This document shows, piece after piece, positions 1 to 7,803 of a stretch of 41,203 nucleotides of DNA; position 1 is the first letter of the stretch; the number at the start of each line of letters is the position of its first letter. The translations under genes and the position numbers were made by a program. The notes beneath the pieces were generated by a model. It was given only the letters and a program-made list of their open reading frames with translations. It was not told the origin of the DNA and ran no database searches. Source of the stretch: Streptomyces atriruber (lineage in GTDB: Bacteria > Actinomycetota > Actinomycetes > Streptomycetales > Streptomycetaceae); contig NZ_LIPN01000227.1 of assembly GCF_001418325.1 (NCBI RefSeq), forward strand, positions 1 to 41,203. The letters are read 5' to 3'.

Positions 1-1071
1 CGCCACGCGCGCGTGGCGGTGGGCGTGCTCGTAGGGGTGCAGGATTTCGCCGACGCGCTTCCACGCGCGCGGGTGGCGCGCCATGTCCTCCGCGAGGCGC
101 CGGAAGTCGAACCCGTCGAGCAGGGCGAGGAGTTCGCGTCGCACGGGACGCGGCAGGCCGCGCAGGCGCGGGAGTTCGAGCAGGTCGGGGTCGCCCGCGG
201 AGCGCACGACGAGGATGCGCAGCACGTCGGTGGCCGTGTCCGCGTACCGCTCGACCAGGGGACGCACCTCGGGCAGATCGAGGAGCGGGGCGAGGGCGAG
301 CGCCTTGCTCTCGCGCAGCGGAATGACGGCCGGGAGCCACTGCGCGGCGGCGGCCGGGTCCAGGTGCCCGAGGAGGAGGACGAGGTCGTCGTGGTCCTGC
401 GGGTTCAGGGGCGTGCGGCGGGCGAGCAGCGCGGTGAGTTCGGCGGCGGCGTCGCCGGGGGCGCCGAGGCGCAGGGTGCGCAGGACGGGGCCGCCGTCAC
501 CGCCCAGGTCGGCGCCGGTGGCGAGCCAGGGGTCGATGGGGCCGTCGGTCTCGTAGCGCTTGTCGCAGATCGGGCACTCGTACCACTCGCAGCACTGGTC
601 GCAGCAGTACCAGACCTCCCTCTTCGCGCCGAGGCAGCCGTCGCACAGGAGGTGGGCGCAGGGGTCGAGCGCGCGCACGCGCGCCTCGGTGCCCGCGCAG
701 TTCATGCAGGGCTGGTGCGGCTGCGCGGCGAGGTGCTCGGCGACGACGGTGACGTACCGCTCGTACGCGGGCTGGTACGCGGTCTCGGCGGGGAACCGCG
801 CGAACAGCGGGGCGTGGTGCCGGTCGGAGCCCAGCAGGGCGTCGACGTCGGCGAGCAGCTTGCGCCCGGTCTCCGCGAGGTCCTCGGTGGACAGCGCGGT
901 CAGCGCGCGGCGCAGCGGAGCGGTCAGCAGGTGTCCGCGGTCGGCGAGTTCGGCTTCGAGGACGACGACACCGGCACCGGTCACGGCGGACGGGCCGGGG
1001 CCCCCGGGGACGTACACGCTCTGCCGACGGCGCAGCAGCAGCCCCGCGAGGTCGTCGGTCATCGTCGTCAT
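1..1071 (-). CDS. RING-like Cys-rich protein, MXAN_6230/SCO0854-type (5' part)
   Basis: The gene is read on the minus strand from an ATG at 1071 (alternative ATG at 1062) and stays in frame to base 1, so 357 codons are present and the C-terminus lies outside the window. The N-terminal ~100 residues are Leu/Arg-rich. A Cys-rich module follows at about residues 115-180, with CMNC, then CAHLLCDGC, then closely spaced pairs ending in CPIC, which resembles a RING or treble-clef zinc site. The rest is helical and Leu-rich. The layout matches what I remember of the MXAN_6230/SCO0854 family RING domain proteins; the biochemical role of that family is unknown to me. There is no good Shine-Dalgarno sequence. 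The next gene on this strand lies about 280 bp upstream behind a hairpin, so this is probably its own transcript. The long open frame on the opposite strand is a codon-bias artefact. Confidence 0.7.
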   Translation of the reverse strand, partial: MTTMTDDLAGLLLRRRQSVYVPGGPGPSAVTGAGVVVLEAELADRGHLLTAPLRRALTALSTEDLAETGRKLLADVDALLGSDRHHAPLFARFPAETAYQPAYERYVTVVAEHLAAQPHQPCMNCAGTEARVRALDPCAHLLCDGCLGAKREVWYCCDQCCEWYECPICDKRYETDGPIDPWLATGADLGGDGGPVLRTLRLGAPGDAAAELTALLARRTPLNPQDHDDLVLLLGHLDPAAAAQWLPAVIPLRESKALALAPLLDLPEVRPLVERYADTATDVLRILVVRSAGDPDLLELPRLRGLPRPVRRELLALLDGFDFRRLAEDMARHPRAWKRVGEILHPYEHAHRHARVA

Positions 1072-1168
1072 CAGGTCCCACCCCCGTGGTGCAGAGAAAG
1101 GCGGGGGCGGGGAGTGGGTGCGCTACGGATCTTTTGCAGAGAAGGAAAGAAGGAAGCACACCACGGAG

Positions 1169-1202
1169 CCGCCCCCGCGTACGCAACGGTACGCGGGGGC
1201 GG
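1169..1202 (-). terminator. Perfect 14-bp hairpin between two minus-strand genes
   Basis: CCGCCCCCGCGTAC at 1169-1182 is perfectly complementary to 1189-1202 around a 6-nt loop. It sits downstream of the aldehyde dehydrogenase stop and upstream of the RING-like gene. On the minus strand it is followed by a pyrimidine-rich run (about 1140-1160). It most likely ends the dehydrogenase transcript. Confidence 0.6.
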
Positions 1203-1348
1203 AATGCGGGTCACATGATTATCGCCGGGCAGGGATCGCCCTCAAGGGGCGCGGGCAACTGCACGACCAGCCCTTGATGACCCGCGGAGGCCGACGGCGG
1301 GCGGCCCGGCGGATGAGCATGCCGAACCGCCCACGCCGCCCGAGGCGA

Positions 1349-2788
1349 CTAGCCCTCGATGGACGTCATCACGTGCTTGATGCGCGTGTAGTCGTCGAAG
1401 CCGTACGCCGAGAGGTCCTTGCCGTAGCCGGACTTCTTGAAGCCGCCGTGCGGCATCTCCGCCACCAGCGGGATGTGCGTGTTGATCCAGACGCAGCCGA
1501 AGTCGAGGACCTTGGACATGCGCATCGCGCGCGCGTGGTCCTTCGTCCAGACGGAGGAGGCGAGCGCGTACTCGACGCCGTTCGCGTACTCGACGGCCTG
1601 CGCCTCGTCCGTGAAGGACTGGACGGTGATGACCGGGCCGAAGACCTCGTTCTGGATGATCTCGTCGTCCTGCTTGAGGCCCGAGACGACGGTCGGGGCG
1701 TAGAAGTAGCCCTTCTCGCCGACCCGCTGGCCGCCCGCCTCGACCTTGGCGTGCGCGGGCAGCCGGTCGATGAAGCCGGAGACCTGCTTCAGCTGGTTGG
1801 CGTTGTTGAGCGGGCCGTACAGCACGTCCTCGTCGTCCGGCTGGCCGGTCTTCGTGTCGGCGGCCGCCTTGGCGAGCGCGGTCACGAAGTCGTCGTGGAT
1901 GGACTCGTGGACGAGCACGCGCGTGGCGGCCGTACAGTCCTGGCCCGCGTTGAAGAAGCCCGCCATGGAGATGTCCTCGACGGCCTTGGCGATGTCGGTG
2001 TCCTCGAAGACCACGACCGGAGCCTTGCCGCCGAGCTCCAGGTGGACGCGCTTGAGGTCCTTGGAGGCGGACTCGGCGACCTGCATGCCGGCGCGCACGG
2101 AGCCGGTGATGGAGGCCATCGCCGGGGTGGGGTGCTCGACCATGGCGCGGCCGGTGTCGCGGTCGCCCGTGACGACGTTGAAGACGCCGGGCGGCACGAT
2201 GGAGCCGATGATCTCGGCCATCAGGACGGTCGACGCGGGGGTCGTGTCCGACGGCTTGAGGACGACCGTGTTGCCCGCGGCGAGCGCCGGGGCGAACTTC
2301 CAGACGGCCATCATCATCGGGTAGTTCCACGGCGCGACCTGCGCGCAGACGCCGATCGGCTCGCGGCGGATGATGGAGGTCAGGCCCTCCATGTACTCGC
2401 CGGCGGCACGGCCTTCGAGCATCCGGGCCGCGCCCGCGAAGAAGCGGATCTGGTCGACCATGGGCGGGATCTCTTCGGACCGGGTGAGCCCGGTCGGCTT
2501 GCCCGTGTTCTCGACCTCGGCGGCGATGAGCTCCTCGGCCCGCTCCTCGAACGCGTCAGCGATCTTGAGCAGGGCCTTCTGCCGCTCGGCGGGCGTCAGG
2601 TCGCGCCAGGCGGGGAACGCGTCGGCGGCGGCCTTCATCGCGGCGTCCACGTCGGCCTGGGCCGACAGCGGCGCGGTCGCGTACGCCTCGCCGGTCGCCG
2701 GGTTGATGACCTCGGTGGTCCGTCCGTCGGCCGCGTCCCGGAATTCTCCGTTGATGTAGTTGCGCAGACGGCGCAGCTCGGTGGTCAC
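1349..2788 (-). CDS. Gamma-aminobutyraldehyde/NAD-dependent aldehyde dehydrogenase
   Basis: This is an aldehyde dehydrogenase superfamily enzyme of 479 aa, the usual length. It should oxidise an aldehyde to the acid with NAD(P)+ in the cytoplasm. Visible motifs are the oxyanion/cofactor motif PWNYP (Asn155), the cofactor-binding Lys178 in VVLKPSD, the general base Glu251 in LELGGKAP and the catalytic Cys285 in AGQDC. GTG at 2788 is chosen because GGAGG lies 9 nt upstream; longer in-frame extensions look non-coding. The divergent neighbours are an Lrp/AsnC regulator and a class-III aminotransferase. In Streptomyces this arrangement fits putrescine/GABA catabolism: the transaminase makes the aldehyde and this enzyme oxidises it. 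The exact substrate (4-aminobutyraldehyde, succinate semialdehyde or other) cannot be read from the sequence. Confidence 0.88.
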   Translation of the reverse strand: MTTELRRLRNYINGEFRDAADGRTTEVINPATGEAYATAPLSAQADVDAAMKAAADAFPAWRDLTPAERQKALLKIADAFEERAEELIAAEVENTGKPTGLTRSEEIPPMVDQIRFFAGAARMLEGRAAGEYMEGLTSIIRREPIGVCAQVAPWNYPMMMAVWKFAPALAAGNTVVLKPSDTTPASTVLMAEIIGSIVPPGVFNVVTGDRDTGRAMVEHPTPAMASITGSVRAGMQVAESASKDLKRVHLELGGKAPVVVFEDTDIAKAVEDISMAGFFNAGQDCTAATRVLVHESIHDDFVTALAKAAADTKTGQPDDEDVLYGPLNNANQLKQVSGFIDRLPAHAKVEAGGQRVGEKGYFYAPTVVSGLKQDDEIIQNEVFGPVITVQSFTDEAQAVEYANGVEYALASSVWTKDHARAMRMSKVLDFGCVWINTHIPLVAEMPHGGFKKSGYGKDLSAYGFDDYTRIKHVMTSIEG

Positions 2789-2953
2789 TTCCGCGGCCCT
2801 CCAAGTCAGATGTCCAGTGGATGAGACACCCACCCTAGTCGCTGCACCGACGCTTTCAACATACCCAGCTGCCCAGAACTGCGGAATCCGTGAGGATTGA
2901 AGCTCCAGACAACGAATTTCATCGATCTGGCCTTGCGGAAGTGACGAGACGTC

Positions 2954-3499
2954 GTGCACAGTGAGGTCGTGGCCAGTCGCAGCGCAGACCCCAGCACCCC
3001 TCGCAGCTCCCGCACCGGAAACCCTGGCGGAAGCGGCAGTGGGAACGGCACCCCTCCCGTGGACGCCGTATCTCTGGCGATCATCGAACAGCTCCAGGAG
3101 GACGGACGCCGTCCGTACGCCGCCATCGGCAAGGCCGTCGGCCTGTCCGAGGCGGCCGTGCGCCAGCGCGTCCAGAAGCTGCTCGACCAGGGCGTGATGC
3201 AGATCGTCGCCGTCACGGACCCGCTCACCGTGGGCTTCCGCAGGCAGGCGATGGTCGGCATCGACGTCGAGGGCGATGTGGACCCGGTCGCGGACGCCGT
3301 GGCCGCCATGCCGGAGGCCGAGTACGTGGTGATGACCGCGGGCTCGCACGACCTCCTCGTGGAGATCGTCTGCGAAGACGACGACCACCTGCTCGAAGTC
3401 ATCAACAAGCGCATCCGCGCCCTCCCCGGCGTGCGCTCCACCGAGAGCTTCGTCTACCTCAAGCTCAAGAAGCAGACCTATATGTGGGGAACCCGATAG
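2954..3499 (+). CDS. Lrp/AsnC-family transcriptional regulator
   Basis: A 181-aa protein with an N-terminal Ser/Gly/Pro-rich tail (~35 residues), an AsnC-type helix-turn-helix at about residues 38-85 (LSEAAVRQRVQKLLDQG marks the recognition region), and a C-terminal RAM/AsnC ligand-binding fold (about 95-175). The start is uncertain: GTG at 2954 or GTG at 2969, neither with a strong ribosome site. It is divergent from the aldehyde dehydrogenase and overlaps the aminotransferase start by 16 bp, so it is the first gene of a two-gene operon. By analogy with Lrp-family local regulators it probably senses an amino acid or polyamine-derived ligand and controls both flanking catabolic genes and itself. 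That is inference from position. Confidence 0.88.
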   Translation: MHSEVVASRSADPSTPRSSRTGNPGGSGSGNGTPPVDAVSLAIIEQLQEDGRRPYAAIGKAVGLSEAAVRQRVQKLLDQGVMQIVAVTDPLTVGFRRQAMVGIDVEGDVDPVADAVAAMPEAEYVVMTAGSHDLLVEIVCEDDDHLLEVINKRIRALPGVRSTESFVYLKLKKQTYMWGTR

Positions 3500-4863
3500 C
3501 CGTGAGCAAGGACCTCAGCCAGACCGCCTACGACCACCTGTGGATGCACTTCACCCGCATGTCGTCGTACGAGAACGCGCCCGTCCCCACCATCGTGCGT
3601 GGCGAGGGCACCTACATCTACGACGACAAGGGCAAGAAGTACCTGGACGGCCTGTCCGGCCTCTTCGTCGTCAACGCGGGCCACGGCCGTCACGAGCTCG
3701 CCGAGACCGCCTACAAGCAGGCGCAGGAGCTGGCCTTCTTCCCGGTGTGGAGCTACGCCCACCCGAAGGCCGTCGAGCTGGCGGAACGTTTGGCCGACTA
3801 CGCGCCGGGCGACCTCAACAAGGTCTTCTTCACCACCGGCGGCGGCGAGGCCGTCGAGACCGCGTGGAAGCTGGCGAAGCAGTACCACAAGCTCAACGGC
3901 AACCACACGAAGTACAAGGTCATCTCGCGCGCGGTCGCCTACCACGGCACCCCGCAGGGCGCCCTGTCCATCACCGGACTCCCGGCCCTGAAGGCCCCCT
4001 TCGAGCCGCTGGTCCCCGGCGCGCACAAGGTGCCGAACACCAACATCTACCGCGCCCCGATCCACGGCGACGACCCCGAGGCCTTCGGCCGCTGGGCCGC
4101 CGACCAGATCGAGCAGGAGATCCTCTTCGAGGGCCCGGAGACGGTCGCGGCCGTCTTCCTGGAGCCGGTGCAGAACGCGGGCGGCTGCTTCCCGCCCCCG
4201 CCCGGCTACTTCCAGCGCGTGCGCGAGATCTGCGACCAGTACGACGTGCTGCTCGTCTCGGACGAGGTCATCTGCGCCTTCGGCCGCCTCGGCACGATGT
4301 TCGCCTGCGACAAGTTCGGCTACGTCCCGGACATGATCACCTGCGCCAAGGGCATGACCTCGGGCTACTCCCCGATCGGCGCGTGCATCATCTCGGACCG
4401 CATCGCCGAGCCGTTCTACAAGGGTGACAACACCTTCCTGCACGGCTACACCTTCGGCGGCCACCCCGTCTCGGCCGCGGTCGGCATCGCCAACCTCGAC
4501 ATCTTCGAGAAGGAGGGCCTGAACCAGCACGTCCTCGACAACGAGGACGCGTTCCACCAGACCCTCCGCAAGCTGCTCGACCTGCCGATCGTCGGCGACG
4601 TCCGCGGCAACGGCTTCTTCTACGGCATCGAGCTCGTGAAGGACAAGGCCACCAAGGAGACGTTCAACGACGAGGAGACCGAGCGCGTCCTGTACGGCTT
4701 CCTCTCCAAGGCGCTGTACGACAACGGCCTGTACTGCCGCGCCGACGACCGCGGCGACCCGGTCGTCCAGCTCGCCCCGCCGCTGATCTCCACCCAGGAG
4801 ACCTTCGACGAGATCGAGGGCATCCTGCGGCAGGTCCTCACGGAGGCGTGGACGAAGCTCTGA
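3484..4863 (+). CDS. Class-III PLP aminotransferase (polyamine/GABA/omega-amino acid type)
   Basis: A fold-type I, class-III aminotransferase of 459 aa from GTG 3484. A shorter start at GTG 3502, in frame and 11 nt after GGGGA, would give 453 aa. PLP-binding features are the Asp260 motif LVSDEVICAFGR, which contacts the pyridine nitrogen, and the Schiff-base Lys289 in ITCAKGMTSGYSPIGA. The family moves a terminal amino group to pyruvate or 2-oxoglutarate, giving an aldehyde. Overlap with the Lrp/AsnC gene indicates translational coupling, and the divergent aldehyde dehydrogenase would oxidise the product. Substrate identity is inferred from context only. Confidence 0.9.
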   Translation: MGNPIAVSKDLSQTAYDHLWMHFTRMSSYENAPVPTIVRGEGTYIYDDKGKKYLDGLSGLFVVNAGHGRHELAETAYKQAQELAFFPVWSYAHPKAVELAERLADYAPGDLNKVFFTTGGGEAVETAWKLAKQYHKLNGNHTKYKVISRAVAYHGTPQGALSITGLPALKAPFEPLVPGAHKVPNTNIYRAPIHGDDPEAFGRWAADQIEQEILFEGPETVAAVFLEPVQNAGGCFPPPPGYFQRVREICDQYDVLLVSDEVICAFGRLGTMFACDKFGYVPDMITCAKGMTSGYSPIGACIISDRIAEPFYKGDNTFLHGYTFGGHPVSAAVGIANLDIFEKEGLNQHVLDNEDAFHQTLRKLLDLPIVGDVRGNGFFYGIELVKDKATKETFNDEETERVLYGFLSKALYDNGLYCRADDRGDPVVQLAPPLISTQETFDEIEGILRQVLTEAWTKL

Positions 4864-4892
4864 TCGCTTCGTAGCAGTTTGTGATCAACACC

Positions 4893-4935
4893 GGCCCGGG
4901 GCCGCCGTTCGAGTGAGAACGAGCGCCCCCGGGCC
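4893..4935 (+). terminator. Terminator after the aminotransferase
   Basis: GGCCCGGGG at 4893-4901 pairs with CCCCGGGCC at 4927-4935. An inner GTTC/GAAC pairing extends the hairpin. It begins about 30 bp after the aminotransferase stop. A second small perfect hairpin, TCCCCCGT/ACGGGGGA at 5003-5018, lies between it and the ABC gene. Confidence 0.65.
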
Positions 4936-5048
4936 GCGTCGTTTCCGGGCAAGTCCGCCTGAATCCCTACCGTGCCCAGTGACCGATCGGCCCCGCCTTC
5001 GTTCCCCCGTACGGGGGAGTCGAGCTGATCTGAACCGAGGTGTACGCC

Positions 5049-6011
5049 ATGGTGGCCCCGCCGGACAACGACGTGCTGTGGGCACGCGCACTACATGTCA
5101 CGCACAACGGCTCCCCCGCTCTCACCGGCGTGTCGCTCGGTGTCCGCGAGGGCGAGATCCTCGCCGTCACCGGCCCCCGCGGCAGCGGCAAGACGACCCT
5201 GTTGCAGTGCCTCTCGGGCCAGCTCCTCGCCCAGCAGGGCGAGGTGTGGTTCAACAGCACCCCCGTCCACACGATGGGTCCCCTCGTACGCGAACGGCTG
5301 CGCCGCGACCGCTTCGGCTGGATCGACCCCGAGCCGCACCTCGTCCCCGAGCTCACCGCCTGGGAGAACGTCGCCCTGCCGATGATGCTGCGCGGCTCCT
5401 CGCACCGGGTCTCCAAGCCCGCCGCGCAGGAGTGGCTGGACCGCCTCGACATCGGCGGCTGCGCACGCAAGCGCCCGCACGCGCTCCGCCAGTCCGAGCG
5501 GCAGCGCGTCGCCATCGCCCGCGCCCTGGTCACCACGCCGTCCGTGCTCTTCGCCGACGAGCCCACCGCTCCCCTGCACCGCGCCGACCACACGCTCGCG
5601 CTGCGCACCCTGACGACGGCGGCCCGCTCGCACGGCATCACGGTCGTCCTCGCCACGTACGACCCGGAGGTCGCCGCGCTCGCCGACCGCACGGTCACCC
5701 TCCTGGACGGCCGCCGCGTGAACACGGTGCATTTGCCGGGGTCGGAGGGGGGCGCCGACGCGTCGGGCGGCGCGGCTCGGACGACCGCTCCCCGGACAGC
5801 GGCAGCAGCCGCAGACGCTTCCGGTACTCCGGGCACCACGAGCACTACGAGCACTACAAGCACTACGAGCACCGCAGCCGCCACGAACACCACGGCCGCC
5901 ACAAGCACCGCAGGCACCACGAACACCACCGGCACCACGGCCACCACCCCCGCCGGAGCCTCCACCTCCGCCCAGACGGAAGGCCGGGCCGCGTGCTCGC
6001 TCTCCGTCTAG
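5049..6011 (+). CDS. ABC transporter ATP-binding protein with degenerate signature and Thr-rich tail
   Basis: A 320-aa protein. The ABC ATPase domain (about residues 8-225) has an intact Walker A (GPRGSGKTT), a Walker B (SVLFADEPTA) and an H-loop region. The C-loop reads LRQSERQR where LSGGQQQR is expected, so the Ser-Gly-Gly signature is lost. The last ~85 residues are low-complexity Thr/Ala/Ser sequence encoded by short tandem repeats. ATG 5049 is preferred over GTG 5040 because GAGG lies 8 nt upstream. The next gene, a polytopic permease, starts inside this one, so the two are coupled and probably form a LolD/MacB-type exporter. Substrate unknown. The degenerate signature suggests asymmetric or weakened ATP hydrolysis. 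Confidence 0.8.
   Translation: MVAPPDNDVLWARALHVTHNGSPALTGVSLGVREGEILAVTGPRGSGKTTLLQCLSGQLLAQQGEVWFNSTPVHTMGPLVRERLRRDRFGWIDPEPHLVPELTAWENVALPMMLRGSSHRVSKPAAQEWLDRLDIGGCARKRPHALRQSERQRVAIARALVTTPSVLFADEPTAPLHRADHTLALRTLTTAARSHGITVVLATYDPEVAALADRTVTLLDGRRVNTVHLPGSEGGADASGGAARTTAPRTAAAAADASGTPGTTSTTSTTSTTSTAAATNTTAATSTAGTTNTTGTTATTPAGASTSAQTEGRAACSLSV
5838..5873 (+). repeat. 9-bp tandem repeat in the ABC ATPase tail
   Basis: Four consecutive copies of ACGAGCACT (the third ACAAGCACT, the fourth ACGAGCACC) encode a Ser-Thr-Thr periodic linker. Degenerate copies continue to about 5950. Replication slippage would change tail length without breaking frame. Confidence 0.8.
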
Positions 6012-7228
6012 CCCGGGGCGCGCACCCGCTCGTCCAGCTGCGGCGACTGCTCGTCGCCGCCGCGTCCGCCGGCACCGGCTTCCTGCTGCTGTGCACCCTG
6101 GCGTACGCGATGGAGCACCCCGGAGCGGGGGCCGCGCTGCGGCTCGCTTGGTGCGCCGCGCCGATCGCCGCCACCGTCTACTTCGCCGTCTCCGTCGCCC
6201 GTACCGACCCCGGCACCCGGCCCCGCAGCGGCCTCTCCGCGGTGGGTCTCGGCCCGATCCGGCTGATGCTGCTCGCCGCGATCTCCACGGCCGTGGCCTG
6301 CACGCTCGGCTCCATGCTGGCGCTGCTCTTCTTCCTGCACCTGCGCGGCGACGTCTCGGGGCTCCCCTTCGACGGGGCGGCGGCCGATCTGCTGGCCGCC
6401 CGTCGGCCGTTGCCGGTCGCCGCCGCGCTCACCCTGCTCGCCCTGGTCCCGCTCGCCGCGTCGGCGGCGAGCGCGTTCGTGCTGCGACCGGCGCAGGCGC
6501 TGCGACCGCGGTCCGCCCAGGCCACCAGGGCCGACGCCGACAACGGATCCGGGACCGGAACGGACACCGGATCCGGCGCCGGGGCCGCGGGCGGGCCTGA
6601 ACCGGGCGCCCCCGCCCCGCCGCCGAGCGGCCTGCCCTGGGGCGTCGCGCTGCTCGCGGCGGGCCTCGCCGTGGAGACGTACGCGAGCCGCTCCGGCAGC
6701 GGTCCGCGCACCGCCTTCCCCATGCCGGGCAGCGCCGAAGGCAGCCCAGCGGGCGTGCTCGCCGGCTGGGCGCTGACCGCGCTCGGTCTCGTCCTGGCGG
6801 GCCCCGGTCTCACGTACCTCTGCGGGCGGGTCCTCCAAGCGGTGCGGCCCGGCGCCGTGCGCCTGCTGGCGGGGCGTGTCCTCCAGGAGGAGGCGCGGCG
6901 CATCGGACGTCCGCTCGGCGTGCTGTGCGCGGTGGCGTCGGGCGCGTACGCCTCGATCGCGCTGTACGCGGGACCGCGCCCCGAGGCCGGTCCGCTCACC
7001 ACGCTCGGCGCGCTGCTCGTCGCGGGCTGCGCCGTGCTGACCCTGGCCACGGCCTCCGTCGAGGCCAGGCAGTCCCGCTCGGACACGACGTCCGCGCTGC
7101 TGCGGCTCGGGGCGCCCGCGACGATGCTGCGCGGCTCGGCGGCCCTCCGCGCGGGCGCGCTGATCGCCGTGTTCGGGCCACTGACCTGGCTCGTCGCCCA
7201 GCTGGCAGCGGTGCCGCTGACCCCGTGA
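5993..7228 (+). CDS. ABC transporter permease (FtsX/MacB-like membrane protein)
   Basis: A 411-aa polytopic membrane protein starting at GTG 5993, 19 bp before the end of the ATPase gene, with GGAAGG about 11 nt upstream. I see hydrophobic segments near residues 15-40, 55-70, 95-120, 140-160, 220-240, 260-285, 330-345, 350-365 and 390-410. A Gly/Ala/Pro-rich linker (about 175-215) carries GTGTDTGSG-type repeats. The RSGLSAVGLGPIRLMLLAA segment resembles cytoplasmic coupling loops of FtsX-like permeases. Coupled translation with the ATPase argues for one exporter. The substrate and the FtsX assignment are tentative. Confidence 0.7.
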   Translation: MLALRLARGAHPLVQLRRLLVAAASAGTGFLLLCTLAYAMEHPGAGAALRLAWCAAPIAATVYFAVSVARTDPGTRPRSGLSAVGLGPIRLMLLAAISTAVACTLGSMLALLFFLHLRGDVSGLPFDGAAADLLAARRPLPVAAALTLLALVPLAASAASAFVLRPAQALRPRSAQATRADADNGSGTGTDTGSGAGAAGGPEPGAPAPPPSGLPWGVALLAAGLAVETYASRSGSGPRTAFPMPGSAEGSPAGVLAGWALTALGLVLAGPGLTYLCGRVLQAVRPGAVRLLAGRVLQEEARRIGRPLGVLCAVASGAYASIALYAGPRPEAGPLTTLGALLVAGCAVLTLATASVEARQSRSDTTSALLRLGAPATMLRGSAALRAGALIAVFGPLTWLVAQLAAVPLTP

Positions 7229-7361
7229 CAGGTCAGCGCACACGACACTGGAAAAGATCTGAAAGAAAGTCCGCGACCGGCGATGAGTTCCGGGTCGAAC
7301 GGATGTCTATCCCTCCGTAAGCACACGCGCTGACGGCGCACATACTCCGGGAGAGACACTC

Positions 7362-7766
7362 ATGTACCAGCAGATGATCTTCGTGAACCTGGCCGTGTCC
7401 GACGTCGCCGCGTCGAAGAAGTTCTTCACGGAGCTCGGCTACACGATCAACCCGCAGTTCTCGACCGACGAGTGCGCGTGCGTGACGATCAGCGACACGA
7501 TCGTCGCGATGATGCTGAGCAAGGAGCACTACGCGAACTTCACGCAGAAGGAGATCGCGGACGCCACGAAGACCAGCGAGGCGCTGCTCTGTCTGAGCGC
7601 CGAGAGCCGCGAGAAGGTCGACGAGCTCGTCGACAGAGCGATCGCCGCAGGCGGCACGGCAGGCAAGGTCCAGGACTACGGAACGATGTACGGCCGCGGC
7701 TTCGACGACCTGGACGGCCACACCTGGGAGATCATGTGGATGGACCCGTCCGAGGTCCAGGGCTGA
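7362..7766 (+). CDS. VOC-superfamily (glyoxalase/bleomycin-resistance fold) protein
   Basis: A 134-aa single VOC module: two beta-alpha-beta-beta-beta halves, starting MIFVNLAVSDVAASKKFF and ending with GHTWEIMWMDP, where the late Glu is a typical metal ligand position. GGGAGAG lies 6 nt before ATG 7362. Length and fold fit the short VOC proteins often annotated glyoxalase or lactoylglutathione-lyase-like. The reaction cannot be assigned. It is followed closely by the LOG gene, which appears to have its own promoter. Confidence 0.85.
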   Translation: MYQQMIFVNLAVSDVAASKKFFTELGYTINPQFSTDECACVTISDTIVAMMLSKEHYANFTQKEIADATKTSEALLCLSAESREKVDELVDRAIAAGGTAGKVQDYGTMYGRGFDDLDGHTWEIMWMDPSEVQG

Positions 7767-7791
7767 CCGGACTTGCGGCATCCGCCCTGCT

Positions 7792-7797
7792 TAGCAT
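7792..7797 (+). promoter_or_regulatory. Putative -10 box of a leaderless LOG gene
   Basis: TAGCAT ends 6 bp before the ATG at 7804 and no Shine-Dalgarno sequence precedes that ATG. Transcription starting at the A of ATG would give a leaderless mRNA. TTGCGG at 7773 is too close (13-bp spacer) to be a standard -35. Confidence 0.5.
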
Positions 7798-7803
7798 GGG
7801 CGG

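Noticed and set aside
560..2824. Very long open frame antisense to the RING-like and aldehyde dehydrogenase genes
   Set aside because: It follows the third-position GC bias of the real minus-strand genes, has no ribosome site and no recognisable domain.
5838..5950. Short repeats resembling a CRISPR or VNTR locus
   Set aside because: They are 9-bp in-frame coding repeats with no spacers and no cas genes nearby.
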